This document shows, one piece after another, positions 35,905 through 47,171 of a stretch of DNA of 64,000 nt. How positions within the stretch are numbered: position 1 is the first letter of the stretch; each line of letters opens with the position of its first letter. Position numbers and translations under genes: made by a program. The stretch comes from Clarkia xantiana subsp. parviflora (lineage: Eukaryota; Streptophyta; Magnoliopsida; Myrtales; Onagraceae): contig JAPTYO010000002.1 of the NCBI GenBank assembly GCA_036873135.1, positions 48,909,452 to 48,973,451 of the forward strand, given 5' to 3'. A model generated the notes under the pieces. It had not been told where the DNA came from and did not search any database. It saw only the letters and a program-made list of their open reading frames with translations.

Positions 35905-36430
35905 GATACCATCGGTTGCTTCCCACGAGCAGTTTTCTACTTGAACTTCCTTCAGCAGCCATTGATTAGATGAACTTACGAAATTCTTGAATGTTGAATG
36001 TAAGAGGGTAGTAAATTGTTAGAGGGTAGTAAATTGTATGAGGTATGAAGTTAGATAGTTAAGGTTGTATGTGTATATATAGAGAAAGAAATAATGAGTT
36101 AAAAAAAAAATTCGAATCTGTCTGATTTAAAAAAAAAAAAATTGACCGGTCATATCAGCCAGCAAGGGAATCCTTGCTAGTCCAGATTCCCTTCGTCGGG
36201 CTCGACCAAGGGAATCCAATCCATTTGGCCGGGTAGGGGGGACCCGGCCAAGTGAGTTCGAAATTTGAACTCACTTGGCCGGGTCCCCCCAACCCGACCA
36301 ACTGAATTCAAATTTCGAACTCATTTGGCCGGGTCGGGGGGACCCGGCCAACCCCAAATTTGTCATTCTTTATATTTTTAGCTTGTATTTGTATTTGGTT
36401 GTGCATTAGACCTATTTTGGTCAAAAACCC
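35905..36430 (-). repeat. right terminal inverted repeat of the MULE
   Basis: It is inverted relative to 21087-21780, with the same order of modules read on the minus strand: ACCAAAATAGGTCTA, GACAAATTTGGGG, GGCCGGGTC modules, GATTCCCTTGGTCGAGCC, GACCGGTCA, TATATATA and ATGGCTGCTGAAGGAAGTTC. One base is missing soon after the ATG compared with the left copy, so the two starts are read in different frames further on. Confidence 0.8.
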
Positions 36431-36439
36431 CTTTTAATG

Positions 36440-36679
36440 CATAATTGAATGAATTTGAAAATATTGGTGAGAATAGCAAACAATAATATAATATAATATA
36501 ATAATAAAGCCTAAAAATTGTATTTTTCTTTTCTTTTTATTAATTATAATAATAATTTAAAAAATGTTTCATGGAATGAAATATATATGAGAAATTATTA
36601 GTGGGAGTAAATAGCAGCGTCCGAATCAACTAATAAATAAGACTCAATTCATAAAAATACTCTAAATAAATACATTTGG
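36440..36679. other. unassigned AT-rich DNA between the MULE and the LINE
   Basis: About 240 bases with an (ATAAT)n-like stretch near 36484-36510 and no frame or repeat border other than the MULE target duplication at its left edge. Confidence 0.5.
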
Positions 36680-36858
36680 TTTTTTTTTTTTGGCCAAACA
36701 TATTTCATTAAAAACTGAACAAAAAGGAATACATAAGTTCAAGGTGGGATAAACTCCCGTTCCTTCAAAATTAATGACAAAAGAGAGGGCGGGGGTTGTG
36801 ACACCCAATTACCAATACACGACCTCTTTCTACCCTGAATCGCGATCCAGTTAGCACA

Positions 36859-37755
36859 TCAATTTGCATTTCTCGGGACTACGGACCAGCTTACTACATT
36901 TAACCTCTCTGCACGCCTCCTTATATTTGCAACTTGCGTTGTTATTTCCCAGTTCTGTGGCTCTCCTTGTACCAACAAGTTTTCGATCGTCTCCTTAGAG
37001 TCGGTTTTGAAGATCACAAGACTCCATCCTCTGTCGATAGCTAGCTCTACTCCATGTTGCAGTGCCTGCACTTCCGTTCCAGCACGCCCGAGCCTTCTGC
37101 TAGTCTGCAAAAGCCTCCTATTACCACGCCGTCAGCATCACGAGCTATTCCCCCAACACCACCTTGTCTGTATCGAATTTCCCAGGAAGCATCACAATTT
37201 ACTTTAACGAAATCACCCGGGGGAGCCTTCCACTTTCCTTCGCTAACTAGAGGTTGAGCTGATCTGTTCTGGTTCAACTCAGGGAGGCGGGCTTGCCAAA
37301 ATTCAGCATGTTCTTTCATAATCGTCTCCATCAGTCTCCTAGGGTTTGGCATATCTTGATTATATACAGCCCTGCATCTCTCTTTCCACACATTCCAGCA
37401 GACCAGACCAATTAATGACCAGCGTATCTTCCAATCCTTCTTCGTCAAATTCGAGCTTTTTTTTTATGTGTGCCAGATAGACAACAACCGATTCAGCCCC
37501 TAGTTCGTCTGGTCTTATTCCTAACGTAGCTAACCATACTCCTTTTTTCCATTCGCACCCATATAACATGTGCTCCGCTGTTTCGTCCTCCCCGCAAAAG
37601 GTGCATGACTCTGCAATGGAAACTCCCCTTCTACGCAAGTTCGAGTAGACCGCAATGGAATTTGAGGCAAGTCTCCACATGAACTGTCGGATTTTCGGTA
37701 TGGCACACATTGCCCATAGGTTCTTCCATTTAAGCTCCCCACCCTCATATGGCAC
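36859..37755 (-). pseudogene. LINE C-terminus: zf-RVT and RNase H
   Basis: The segment 37755-37360 reads WKNLWAMCAIPKIRQFMWRL and CTFCGEDETAEHMLYGCEW, the zinc-finger-like linker found after plant LINE RTs. The RNase H follows: VNCDASWE with the first Asp, then after a frameshift near 37090 AGTEVQALQHGVELAIDRGW with the Glu and FKTDSKE with the next Asp. The frameshift inactivates it. Confidence 0.75.
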
Positions 37756-38252
37756 CTGCGCACAATCAGGCCTTCATTCTCTACAGGTGAGCACGTTAAC
37801 GGCCATATGTATTCATCCCCATGCAGCTCATATGGTAGTGGGACCTGGTTAATTTCTTCAAGTTGATGTGCAGGGACGTGAGTCTGAATGGGATTCAAAT
37901 TCCAACTTGGGCCCTCCACATTAATCAGTTCGGACACAGATTTGGCTAATAGATCAAGTGGTTGACTAGTACGGGCTGAGAGCTTGAATTTTGGAAGGCC
38001 CGGGATCCAAGGATCTTCTAATATATTAATACTCTCTCCATTGCCTACTTTCCACATACCATTCTCTATCAAGACATCGAGGCCCGCTAGTAAACTTGTC
38101 CCCGCCCACGACGCTCTCGACCCCTTTCGTGCACTCTTGATAGTATCCTCCGGAAAATAGAGCCCCTTCATCATTTTAGCCCAAAAAGCCTCCGGTGTTT
38201 GTAGTAATCTCCACGCCATGTTAGTAAGCAAAGCCACGTTATACGTTTGCAA

Positions 38253-39817
38253 CTCCTTAAAGCCGAGTCCACCACATTGCTTTGGCTTTGTTAATGAGCT
38301 CTAACTTTGCCAATGGATTTTCCTCTCTCCTTCTCGATGCCCCCACCAAAACCGCGCAATGAGAGAATTTATCTCGGCACACCACGTCTTGGGAAGTAAA
38401 AGATACTCATCGTGTATGTTGGCATCGCCGTAACGACCGATTTAATCAACACTTCCCTCCCCACGTTGTTTAGAAGAAGTGTCTTCCACCCTTGAATTTT
38501 TGCTACGATTCGCTCCTTTAAGTAACCTAGAGCCTCCTTTTTGGATCTCCCCCATATCGTAATAAGCCCCAAATATTTTCCCGGGTTCTAAGTCACCTTT
38601 ACGCCCAATACTCCCGCCACTTCCGCCTTCATTTGATCATGTACGTTGGATCCAAAATAGATATTAGATTTATCCATATTGACCCTTTGCCCAGAAGCTT
38701 CGCAATAAGCTCCCATGATATTCCTTAGAACCAGCGCATTTTGTGGGGTCGCTTTGATGAAAAAGACCGAATCGTCGGCGAAAAAAATGTGGTGTAGCAT
38801 GGGGAAGCTCCGTTTTATACGCACACCTTCTAAGTTTCATCTAGACGCCTCCGCCGTTATCATTCGGGACAAGACATCCGCCACTAGTATGAAAAGATAA
38901 GGTGAAAGAGGTCACCTTGTCGTATACCCCTCGAGGGACGGAACGGGGTTGATCGCTTCCCATTTATTAGTACTTGGTACGTGACCGTCGATAAACACAT
39001 TCAAATCCATTGGACCAAAACGCTGACAAAATCCCATCTTTGTCAACACCGCACATAGAAAGTCCCATTCAATCCTGTCGTAGGACTTCTGCATATCAAC
39101 CTTAATCGTGCATTCCTCCTTTTTTGCGTTACCTCTGTTCCTAAGGTAATGAAATGCTTCGTGTGCCACCAATATATTATCTTGTATAAGTCGACCGGAT
39201 ACAAATGCGCTTTGAAAATGGGTAATCATGTCCGATAAGTGTGGCTTAAGTCGATTAACCAACACTTTCGAAATGATCTTGTACGTGAAGTTGCATCGGC
39301 CTAAACTGACTTGGCGACGTTGGGACGTTGGGTTGACAACCTTCGGGATAAGGGCTATATAGGTTAAGCCAAATGATGGAGGCATAGTATGTGAGCTTAG
39401 GGCCGTTTTCACCATATTGAACACGTCACCACCGACTGAATTCCAGTATCGCTGAAAGAATAGTCCAGGGAAACCATCGGGCCCCGGTGCCTTCGAGCCC
39501 CCAAGATGGTACGTAGCTCGCTTGACCGCCTCATAGGTTAGTTCCTCCATTAGCTGGTCATTGACTGTTTGTGAGACCAACTCCGGCACTACATCAAGCA
39601 GTTCCCCCCATGCATGCTGCCCCGACGATGAGAAGAGCTCCGTATAGAATCGGCTGAAAACTCCACATATTGCCCTCTCATCCGTGATATTGTTCCCATC
39701 TTCATCTTTAATATTCATAATATTATTTTTTCGGCGGCGATCGATGGTCTTCATGTGGAAGAATTTAGAATTGCGGTCGCCGTAATTCAGCCACTTAACT
39801 CGGACCTCTGTTTCCAA
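38253..39817 (-). pseudogene. LINE reverse transcriptase
   Basis: It copies LINE RNA at the target site. Blocks seen are WLNYGDRNSKFFH, GSKAPGPDGFPGLFFQRYW, YIALIPKV, SAFVSGRLIQDNILVAHE, KVDMQKSYDRIEWDFL and, after a frameshift near 38915, HIFFADDSVFF with the FADD catalytic core near 38790. Further breaks occur near 38590 and 38290, and a stop lies in the RLRQGDPLSPYLF-equivalent stretch. The protein cannot be made intact. Confidence 0.8.
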
Positions 39818-40139
39818 TACATTTCCTCACGTTTCCGCAAGCTTCAAAGTCAACTCCTCCTCGTCCTTTGCACTGTCGTGGATCTGCCCAGTATTTTTGA
39901 CAGAGCTGAGTTGTGTATAGATCTCTCGTATCTTCCTTCTATTGTTACCAAAACACCGTTTGCTCCACGGAATGAGCTTGGCACGGCAACTTCGGAGCTT
40001 TGACTCTACCACTAGTTGTTGCTCAACGATACTCGCTTCTTGTCTATCGCTCCATGTTGCATGAATCAGAGGGTCGCAATCCTCATGCTCGGTCCACATT
40101 TCTACGAAAAGGAACAGTTTTGGTCCCCGCGTGTCATTA

Positions 40140-40855
40140 TGTTATTGAACAATAACTATAGGGCTGTGATCCGACCCTACGTCTGGTTCATGAAAAACTT
40201 GAGCTCTTGGGTAGACGTTTAACCATGCCGGGTTGGCTAGGCCCCTATCAAGGCGTTCCCTTACAAGAGAACTGTTGCGGCGGTTATTTGACCAAGTAAA
40301 CATCAGACCTTGGTAGTACATGTCTAAGAGACCAGTGTCAATTATCATTTCATTAAATGAGTCTGTGCGAGCCTGATTTTTTCTCGCCCCCCCTAGCTTT
40401 TCCTTGTGAACCCGTATCTCATTAAAATCGCCAACGCAAATCCATGCACCGTGCCTTCTTCTCGAAAGACGTTTAAGCTTTGCCCAGGTTGCTAGACGGT
40501 CACTAAGTTGCACCGGGTCTCCATAGACACACGTTAAAAACCACGTTGCACCCGTTGATTCACACTTTACCGCACAATCTAAAACGTTCTTAGACTTGTA
40601 CAGTATTGAAATGTCAATTTCCTTTCTCTCCACCACAGTGCTAACCCTCCCGATCGACCAATCGGGTCAACATAAGAAGCTCTATCCATTCGTAACTCTC
40701 GCCGAGCCCGCTCGCAAACTACCGGCTTATTCTTTGTTTCCATAAGGAAGATTATGACCGGCTTACACCTTCCCCGGAGATCCTTGCGGTGAGGAACTTT
40801 CAGGTCGGATCCGAGTCCCTAACAGTTCCAGGAAATTAGACTCATGGCCCCCGTG
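40140..40855 (-). pseudogene. LINE AP-type endonuclease
   Basis: The start MSLISWNC is followed by a stop where plant LINEs have Arg (MSLISWNCRGLG pattern), then VIIFLMETKNKPV, WFLTCVYGDP, HGAWICVGDFNEI, FTWSNNR and VGSDHSPIVI near 40150. These are the expected motifs of the target-site nicking nuclease. The stop in the first motif and a frameshift near 40640 break it. Confidence 0.75.
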
Positions 40856-41029
40856 TGGCTGTTTCGGGACAACCACCAGAACGCGTAACAATAGCAAGTT
40901 CCCAGCCCTCACCCTCTGAACGCAGCACCGATACATTCCCACGTTGACCAATTTTCCTTCCTCGACCACGACTCCCTCTTGGTCGACCACGCCCCCTCCC
41001 TTTTGGCGTTGAGCTTTCACCCCTTATGA

Positions 41030-41272
41030 TGTTGGAAAATAATAAACTTGTTTAATGTAGAAGAGTGTAGAAAGTCTAAGTTAGTTGAGTAGGTGTCATT
41101 AAGACTAAGTAGTTGGGAGTGTCATTAAATGAGGTATGTAGAAGTCTCCTAATGTACCTATAAATAGATGATGTGATGAATGAAAAATCAACAAGTTGAG
41201 TAGACAAACAACAAGTCTCTCATATTCTCTCCACCTCTCGCACTCTCACAAACACATATTCAAACACCAACA
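41030..41272 (+). mobile_element. 5' LTR of a truncated copia element
   Basis: The 243-bp segment starts TGTTGG and ends CCAACA. A TATA-like CTATAAATAG lies near 41160 and a primer site follows at 41275. The five bases before it (TATGA) would be the left target duplication inside the LINE. No second copy of this LTR is in the window. Confidence 0.75.
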
Positions 41273-41274
41273 AG

Positions 41275-41286
41275 TGGTATCAGAGC
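41275..41286 (+). other. primer-binding site (initiator tRNA-Met type)
   Basis: TGGTATCAGAGC lies two bases after the LTR end. Confidence 0.85.
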
Positions 41287-41303
41287 GAGGTTTAAAGATC
41301 ACA

Positions 41304-41894
41304 ATGGCAACGACAAGTATGCAAGTGCCGAGATTGACGAAGGATAACTACGATAGATGGTGTATCCAAATGAAGGCCCTTTTGGGATCGCTTGACGTGT
41401 GGGAGCTCATGGAGACCGAGTTCGAGGAACGCGAAGTGACGGCGGAAATATCAAAAGAAGAGAAGGAAGAATTAAAGGAGCAACGGAAGAAGGAGAAGAA
41501 GGCCTTGTTCACAATATATCAAGGTCTTGATGAAGTCACGTTCGAGTTAGTCGCTCCAGCCAAGAAATCATACGAAGCCTGGGTTATACTCCAAAAGGCG
41601 TACGGAGGCGTTGACAAGGTAAAGAAAATTCGCTTACAAGCTCTTCGTGCTAAATTTGAATCCCTCCATCAAGTAAACTTGGAATCTATCTCTGACTACT
41701 TCACGTGGGTCATTTCAATCGCACATCAAATGCGGAGAAATGGAGAAAATTTAGAAGACATTCGTGTCATAGAGAAGATATTGAGATCCCTCGATCCCAA
41801 GTTTGACCTTGTGGCCGTGGCAATTGAAGAATCCAAGGACCTAGAAGAAATGTCCGTGGATATTAGAATTGAAGAATCCAAGGACATAGTCTAA
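41304..41894 (+). CDS. copia gag (DUF4219/UBN2), truncated
   Basis: The ATG at 41304 gives MATTSMQVPRLTKDNYDRWC, the classic start of copia gag, then ALLGSLDVWELME, an acidic coiled stretch, and SYEAWVILQKAYGGVDKVKK, LRAKFESLHQ, VIEKILRSLDPKFD. The frame is open for 196 residues and then stops, after a short repeat of IEESKD that looks like a small duplication. The zinc knuckle, protease and all of pol are missing, so only the nucleic-acid-binding part remains. It follows its LTR and primer site directly. Confidence 0.8.
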   Translation: MATTSMQVPRLTKDNYDRWCIQMKALLGSLDVWELMETEFEEREVTAEISKEEKEELKEQRKKEKKALFTIYQGLDEVTFELVAPAKKSYEAWVILQKAYGGVDKVKKIRLQALRAKFESLHQVNLESISDYFTWVISIAHQMRRNGENLEDIRVIEKILRSLDPKFDLVAVAIEESKDLEEMSVDIRIEESKDIV

Positions 41895-42317
41895 ATATTT
41901 ATCATAATATTTACAATAATAAATATCGATATTTACCTTAACTATGCATAGAATTACTTTACGTTCTTATATTCATTCAAGACATAGACAACCCAACTCT
42001 TTGTTGTTGTCTGTTGAGTTTCGTGTCTCCTTTTCAATCAATGATGGAAAATCCACCCTCAATAAAAAAAAAAAAAAAGAGTATTTGGATGAAGAAAACC
42101 ATAGTAGAAGATTTTTCGAATACTGTGGAGTCAATTAGTTCCTATCACTCACATTTCTCCTCCCTTAGATTTTCCCAAAGTTGAAAAAAACCATAGTTTT
42201 GGATGAAGATATGGTTGTTCAGAAAGACTTGACAGCACCGTGGAGTCTTTATTTGGAGTCTATACGCAGTCGTGTTCTTTTCGCTTAGCTAGGTCAAGTT
42301 CGGAGTTTCTTAGGTGG
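41895..42317. other. unassigned DNA between copia elements
   Basis: AT-rich DNA with an A-run at 42064-42078 and a short repeated phrase (GGATGAAGA...CCATAGT or GTGGAGTC near 42087 and 42200). It continues, across the copia insertion at 42323-48596, into 48602 onwards. I see no gene. Confidence 0.4.
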
Positions 42318-42322
42318 TGATG

Positions 42323-42526
42323 TGTAAAATACTAAGGAATCAAGAAATTGAAACTTGAAGTTGAGAGCGAAGGATCTCCCACTTCAGATACTCATTCTAT
42401 TCAATGAAGAAGATGAAGTCGTTACAGCAGCATATATCGAAGCAACTGATAACAAATACAGTTTTAGTATTTACAGATAGGTCATCATAGTTTGTAAACA
42501 GTAAACTAGAGTCCTCATACTTTTCA
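42323..42526 (-). mobile_element. 3' LTR of the copia element
   Basis: Plus strand TGTAAAATACTAAGG to TACTTTTCA, 204 bp. It is adjacent to a polypurine tract on the minus strand (about 42560-42527, GAAGATGGAAGAAGG-like). Confidence 0.85.
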
Positions 42527-42559
42527 TTCGTCTCCACTTCTTCCTTCTTCCATCTTCTT

Positions 42560-44100
42560 TTATTCTTCGTACAGATTCTTCATTCCAAAGCATCCAAGCA
42601 ATTGCTGATGTTGCTGCGACCCAAGTGCTTTGGTTAGCAGATCAGCTGGTTGTCTTTTCGAAGCCATGTAATCTGTCTTTATGATTCCCGCAACCAATTT
42701 CTCTCTAATGAAATGGCAATCAATTTCGATGTGCTTGGTTCGTTCGTGGAACGTTGGATTCTTTGCGATTTTGATTGCAACTTCGTTGTCGCAAAACAGC
42801 AGGGTTGGCCCTTTAAGCTCAAAACACAGCTCCTTCATAAGACCTCTTATCCATACAACTTCTGAGACAGCAGATCCCATGCTACGATATTCCGATTCAG
42901 CACTTGATCTTGAGACAGTAACTTGCTTCTTTGATTTCCAAGAGATGAGGGAGTCTTCTAGTTTAATACAGTAACCAGTCACTGATCTTCTAGAGATTTG
43001 ACATGAAGCCCATTCACTATCACAGTAGGCCTTCATCAAGCTCAATGAATTTTTTGCTTTGAAAATTAATCCCTGTCCAGGACTCCCTTTAATGTATCGA
43101 ATTACCCTTAGTGCTGCTTGCAAGTGTGTTTGCTTTGGAGTATGAACAAATTGACTTAGGTGTTGGACAGCATATGTAATATATGGACGAGTCATTGTTA
43201 GGTATAAAAGTCGACCCACAATTCGTCTATACTGCTCAATATCCTTGAGAGGTTTATCAGCAACATTAGTTCCAAACAACTCATCATATTCAGCACATGT
43301 ATGCTTCAAATTTTGTTCTAATGGTGTTGCTGCTGGTTTTGCGTCTATCAGACCTGCATCCCCAATAAGTTCTAGGGCATACTTCCGCTGGTTAAGCACA
43401 ATACCCTCTTTGGAACGTGCTACTTCCAACCCCAGAAAGTATCGCAGCAAACCCAAGTCTTTTAGCTTGTAATGTGCCTGCAATTCTCTTTTCAGCTGTG
43501 CTATCATTTTCTCATCAGACCCTGTAATTAGCAAATCGTCCACGTACACCAGCAAGTGCACCTGCTTCCTTCCATCAGTCTTGCTGAAAAGAGAGTAATC
43601 AAATTTACTATGAGTATATCCACAACTCAGTAAACATTCTGTCAGCTTCAAATTCCATTGACGAGATGCTTGTTTCAAGCCATATAATGACTTGACTAAC
43701 TTGCAGACTTGTTTTCCTAACCTAGCAGCTAGCTTTGAATCAGAAAACCCTTGAGGTATGTCCATGTAGACATCTTCTATCAAGTCTCCCTGCAAGAATA
43801 CGTTGTTCACATCCATTTGATACAACGGCCACTGATGCACAACTGCAATAGAGAGGATGACTCACTGTTACCATCTTAACAACAGGTGAGAACGTCTCTT
43901 TGAAATCAATGCCCTCTCTTTGATTATACCCTTTGGCCACCAATCTAGCTTTGTAGAGTTCAATACTTCCATCAGCTTTATACTTAACCCTGTACACCCA
44001 CTTGCAGCCTATGAACTTCTTATCTTCTGGTAAAGAGACAATCTCCCATGTTTTATTGCCTTGCAAAGCTGATATTTCTTCTTTCATCGCCATCACCCAC
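42560..44100 (-). pseudogene. copia reverse transcriptase and RNase H
   Basis: RT begins near 44096 (WVMAMKEEISALQGNKTWEI, GCKWVYRVKYKADG, YNQREGIDFKETFSPVVK). After a frameshift near 43860 it continues as YQMDVNNVFLQGDL, LVKSLYGLKQASRQW and HLLVYVDDLLITG with the YVDD catalytic core near 43540. RNase H follows with AYCDSEWASC, WKSKKQVTVSRSSAESEYR, LFCDNEVAIKIAKNP and RQPADLLTKAL, ending at 42560. The 3' frame is open for 426 codons, so damage is light. Confidence 0.85.
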
Positions 44101-44226
44101 TTAGGATCCTTTGAAGCCTCAGAGAAGGAAGTATGTTTTGTAATCTTGTCTATTGAGCTCAGAAAACCACTGTAAGAAGAAGAGATGTTTTGATAATTTA
44201 CAGTTGAGCATGCAAAACATAGTCTG

Positions 44227-45415
44227 TTAAGTGAGTTGGAAGTCTATGTGTTCGAGAAGACCTCCTTGGTAAGCTAGTGATTTGATCATGCAGTTCAAGA
44301 GCATCCTCATGTTCATCTTGTTCTTCTTCTCCCAGAAAGTGTTCCTCCACAGATGATTCATCAACATGCTCTGCAAGTTCTGCAAGTTCAGATGATTTTT
44401 CTTCAAGCTCTTGAGCAAATTCTTGAATATTGACTCAATTTCGAGGAGAGCAATACATTATCTCATCACGGGAAGATTGAGGAAAGAGTTTGAAATGCTG
44501 GTCTTTGGAGAGTGCAAAAGGAAATATTGATTCTCTGAACAAAACATCTTTGTTGACAAAAACCTCTCCTGTTCTTAAATTCAACAAAGTATATCCCTTC
44601 TTGTTTGGAGAGTATCCCATGAAAACAACAACAATAGATCGTGATTGAAATTTATCAGAAACTTTGGGATCCTTGCCAAAGCAAAGGCAGCCAAAAGTTC
44701 TGAGATGTTGCAGCTGCAGTTGAACTGATGTACCATTCAATACCTCAAAAGGAATATTTCCTTCCAAAATAGTAGAAGGCTCCATATTTATCAGATAGCA
44801 GCTTGTTAATATACAGAACCCCCAGTACTTTTCAGGAATTGATGCTTGGATTTTCAGAGCTCGAGCAACCTCAAGCAAGTGTCTATGCTTTCTCTCCACT
44901 ATCCCATTCTGCTGTGGAGTTTTGATGCAGCTTGTTTGATGTAGAATTCCAAGTGAAGTGAACAGCTCTCTTGTGGAAGAGTTACAGAATTCTGACCCAT
45001 TATCTGATCGAAAACACTTGACAAGAGAAGAATATTGGGTCTGCACCATCTTTATAAAGTTCCTGATGTACATGATCACTTCTTCCTTGCTTCTTAACAA
45101 GAAAACCCAAGTGGTTCGACTAAAATCATCAACCACTTTCAAAAAGTACCTAAAACCATCATGTGTTGGGGTTTTGTAAGGCCCCCAAACATCCAAATGC
45201 ACCAATTCAAAAGCACAAGTGGATTTGGTAATGCTATCTGAAAATGGTAATCTGATTTGTCTTGCAAGAGGACAAATTGTACAAACCTTAACAATATCTT
45301 TAGAATGAGAATTAAACTGAAACAACAAACGTAAGTTCTTAACAGATATGTGACCCAAACGTTTGTGCCAAAGCTCCAAATCTTTTGAATTATTGACAGC
45401 ACCTAAGTTACTCAC
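44227..45415 (-). pseudogene. copia integrase
   Basis: It inserts the cDNA. The zinc-binding HHCC part reads WHKRLGHISVKNLR to CTICPLARQ near 45380-45270. The catalytic core shows VHLDVWGP (Asp), FRSDNGSEF (Asp) and PQQNGIVERKHR (Glu), all retained. A copia C-terminal region follows (FGCLCFGKDPK, FMGYSPNKKGY). The integrase frame stops at 44435; an acidic linker is legible in another frame to about 44220. A frameshift separates it from the protease part near 45412. Confidence 0.85.
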
Positions 45416-47040
45416 TGCGATTGTTAATCACCTTCACCACGTCTCCTTTTTGAAAAATATAGAGTCCATTAAGAATTTTTCCAATCCCCATCGTCTTCCC
45501 ATTTGAGTGGTCCTGAAAAACCACCAGATTAGGCAAAAACACTGCACGTAAACCATAATCTCTGCACAATTGAGATACAGAAATTAGGTTGAAACGAAAT
45601 GCAGGTGTAGATAGAACTTCTTTAAGCGTCAGACACTCATAAATTTCACAAGAACCAATGTGAGTGACTGGTGAAGAGTGGCCATCAGGTAAATTGACCA
45701 TCATTGAAGAAGAATCATTCATTCTTAAGGGATTTAACCAATGCTTATTACAAGTCATATGGTGAGGCGCTCCACTATCAACAATCTAGATATTCTCACT
45801 TAATGAAGCATAAGCAGAACCACAGAATAACACACCTGCCATGTTCACCTGAGCAACCTTCATCTCCACTTTCTTTTGCTGATCCATAAGAAACTGCAGC
45901 ATCTGACTCATCTGAGCAGAAGAGAACTGAGGCAACACTGAACTTGAGGCCCCAACATCTTGAGGAATGTTAGAACTCTGAGAAGAAGGGACAGTAGTAT
46001 ATTGCTGCATAGGTGTCGAAAAAGACATAGATGATTGATTATCAGACACATTATGAGCATAAGCGTTGTTAGCATTGTTTGCAGCCCATTTTTGTTTAAC
46101 ATAATCAGGAACTCCTTTCTTTTGCCAGCATCTATCTTCTGTGTGCCCTCTTTTTCCACAAAAAGTGCAGGTAAACTCTCTTCTCTGCTTGAAACCTCCT
46201 TTATTATTATTAGAAAATCCTCCTTTATTAGCATAAAAGTTGCTAGCATCATAACTAGAAGGTCCCCCCAGCATATAGAACAACACTTCCATCAGAATTA
46301 TCATCCATCGAACCAACTACTACACGCTGGCTCTCTTCATGTATCAGCACTGAGTAAGCAAAGTTCAGTGTTGGAAGAGGTGTCATCATTAACAAATTTG
46401 TCCTCACATTGCTGTATGTCTCATTCAGACCAACAAGAAACTGAACCATTTTTTGCTTATCTTTGTTAGCAACAACAGCAGGTGCTACAACACAGTCTGA
46501 GCAGAGACAATTCTCCTCAAGAGCAGCCAATTCATCCCAAAGATTTTTCATCTTACCAAAGTACTCAGAAATACTCAAACTCCCTTGCTTAGCATGGAAA
46601 ATCTCTCTATTGAGGTGATAAATACGAGTTCCATCAATTTTGTTGAACCGTTCTCGTAATTCCTTCCAAATACTAGCTGCAGTGGGATTATAAACCAGGC
46701 TACGAGATAATTCCTTCGACACAGAGCTGCGCAACCATCATTTGACAATAGCATTGCATCTATCCCATCTAAATTGTTGATTCACAGGTATAGATTCATG
46801 CAAACAACTACCGTCTACGAAACACAGCTTATTTTTCGCAATCAAAGAATCGATCATATCACGAATCCAAATTTGATAGTTATCAGTTCCTATCAGCTGA
46901 TATCCAACCAATACAGTACCAGGTGTATCACCTGGATGAAGATACAATCGATCTTCTGAAGAGAGCTTCGGCATATTAGGATTTCCAAGTCGCGCTCCAT
47001 CCTGTCGCAGGTGGAGGTGTGTTCGCCATTGAAAAATCAA
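45408..47040 (-). pseudogene. copia gag and protease
   Basis: The gag core is legible from about 46980 (LYLHPGDTPGTVLVGYQLIG, NYQIWIRDM), through a stop at 46740-46738, to IYHLNREIFHAKQGSLSISE. After a frameshift near 46265 a zinc knuckle CTFCGKRGHTEDRC appears near 46160. The protease active site VDSGAPHHMT lies near 45780, two codons after an in-frame TAG at 45788-45786. The GAG-preintegrase region follows to 45408. The start at 47029 (MANTPPPATGW) is in another frame, so at least one more frameshift lies near 46980. Confidence 0.8.
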
Positions 47041-47159
47041 CGTGACGAATCAATGAATCGAATCAACGAATCGAGATCAACGAGAATCGCGTAAATCAGA
47101 TGAATCAATGAAACGAATCGAATCAACGAATCGTGCGGAAGCTATCGTGGAATCAGGAA

Positions 47160-47171
47160 GCTCTGATACCA
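47160..47171 (-). other. primer-binding site of the minus-strand copia element
   Basis: Minus strand TGGTATCAGAGC directly abuts the LTR that begins at 47172. Confidence 0.9.

Larger units (their letters stand above)
21087..36430. mobile_element. 15.3-kb Mutator-like element (MULE) with long TIRs
   Basis: The borders are set by a perfect 9-bp duplication CTTTTAATG at 21078-21086 and 36431-36439, the size typical of Mutator-like transposition. Inside are inverted terminal regions of about 530-690 bp starting near ACCAAAATAGGTCTA on each side. They are followed by a 7.6-kb tandem array, a MuDR-type transposase gene (plus), and a plant-mobile-domain-like gene (minus), with coding directions converging near 32700 as in classical MuDR. 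A foldback MULE at 24372 and a Helitron end at 34071 are secondary insertions. Both genes carry stops or frameshifts, so the copy is not autonomous now. Confidence 0.85.
36680..41029 (-). mobile_element. L1-type LINE, 5' end interrupted
   Basis: On the minus strand the order is the C-terminal end of an ORF1-like protein (Arg/Gly-rich text near 41000-40850), endonuclease, reverse transcriptase, a zf-RVT-like segment, RNase H and a terminal A-run (plus-strand T-run 36680-36691). The plant L1 lineage with RNase H has this order. The 5' side stops at 41029, where a copia LTR begins, so the missing part was probably displaced by that insertion. I found no target duplication for the LINE. Confidence 0.8.
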
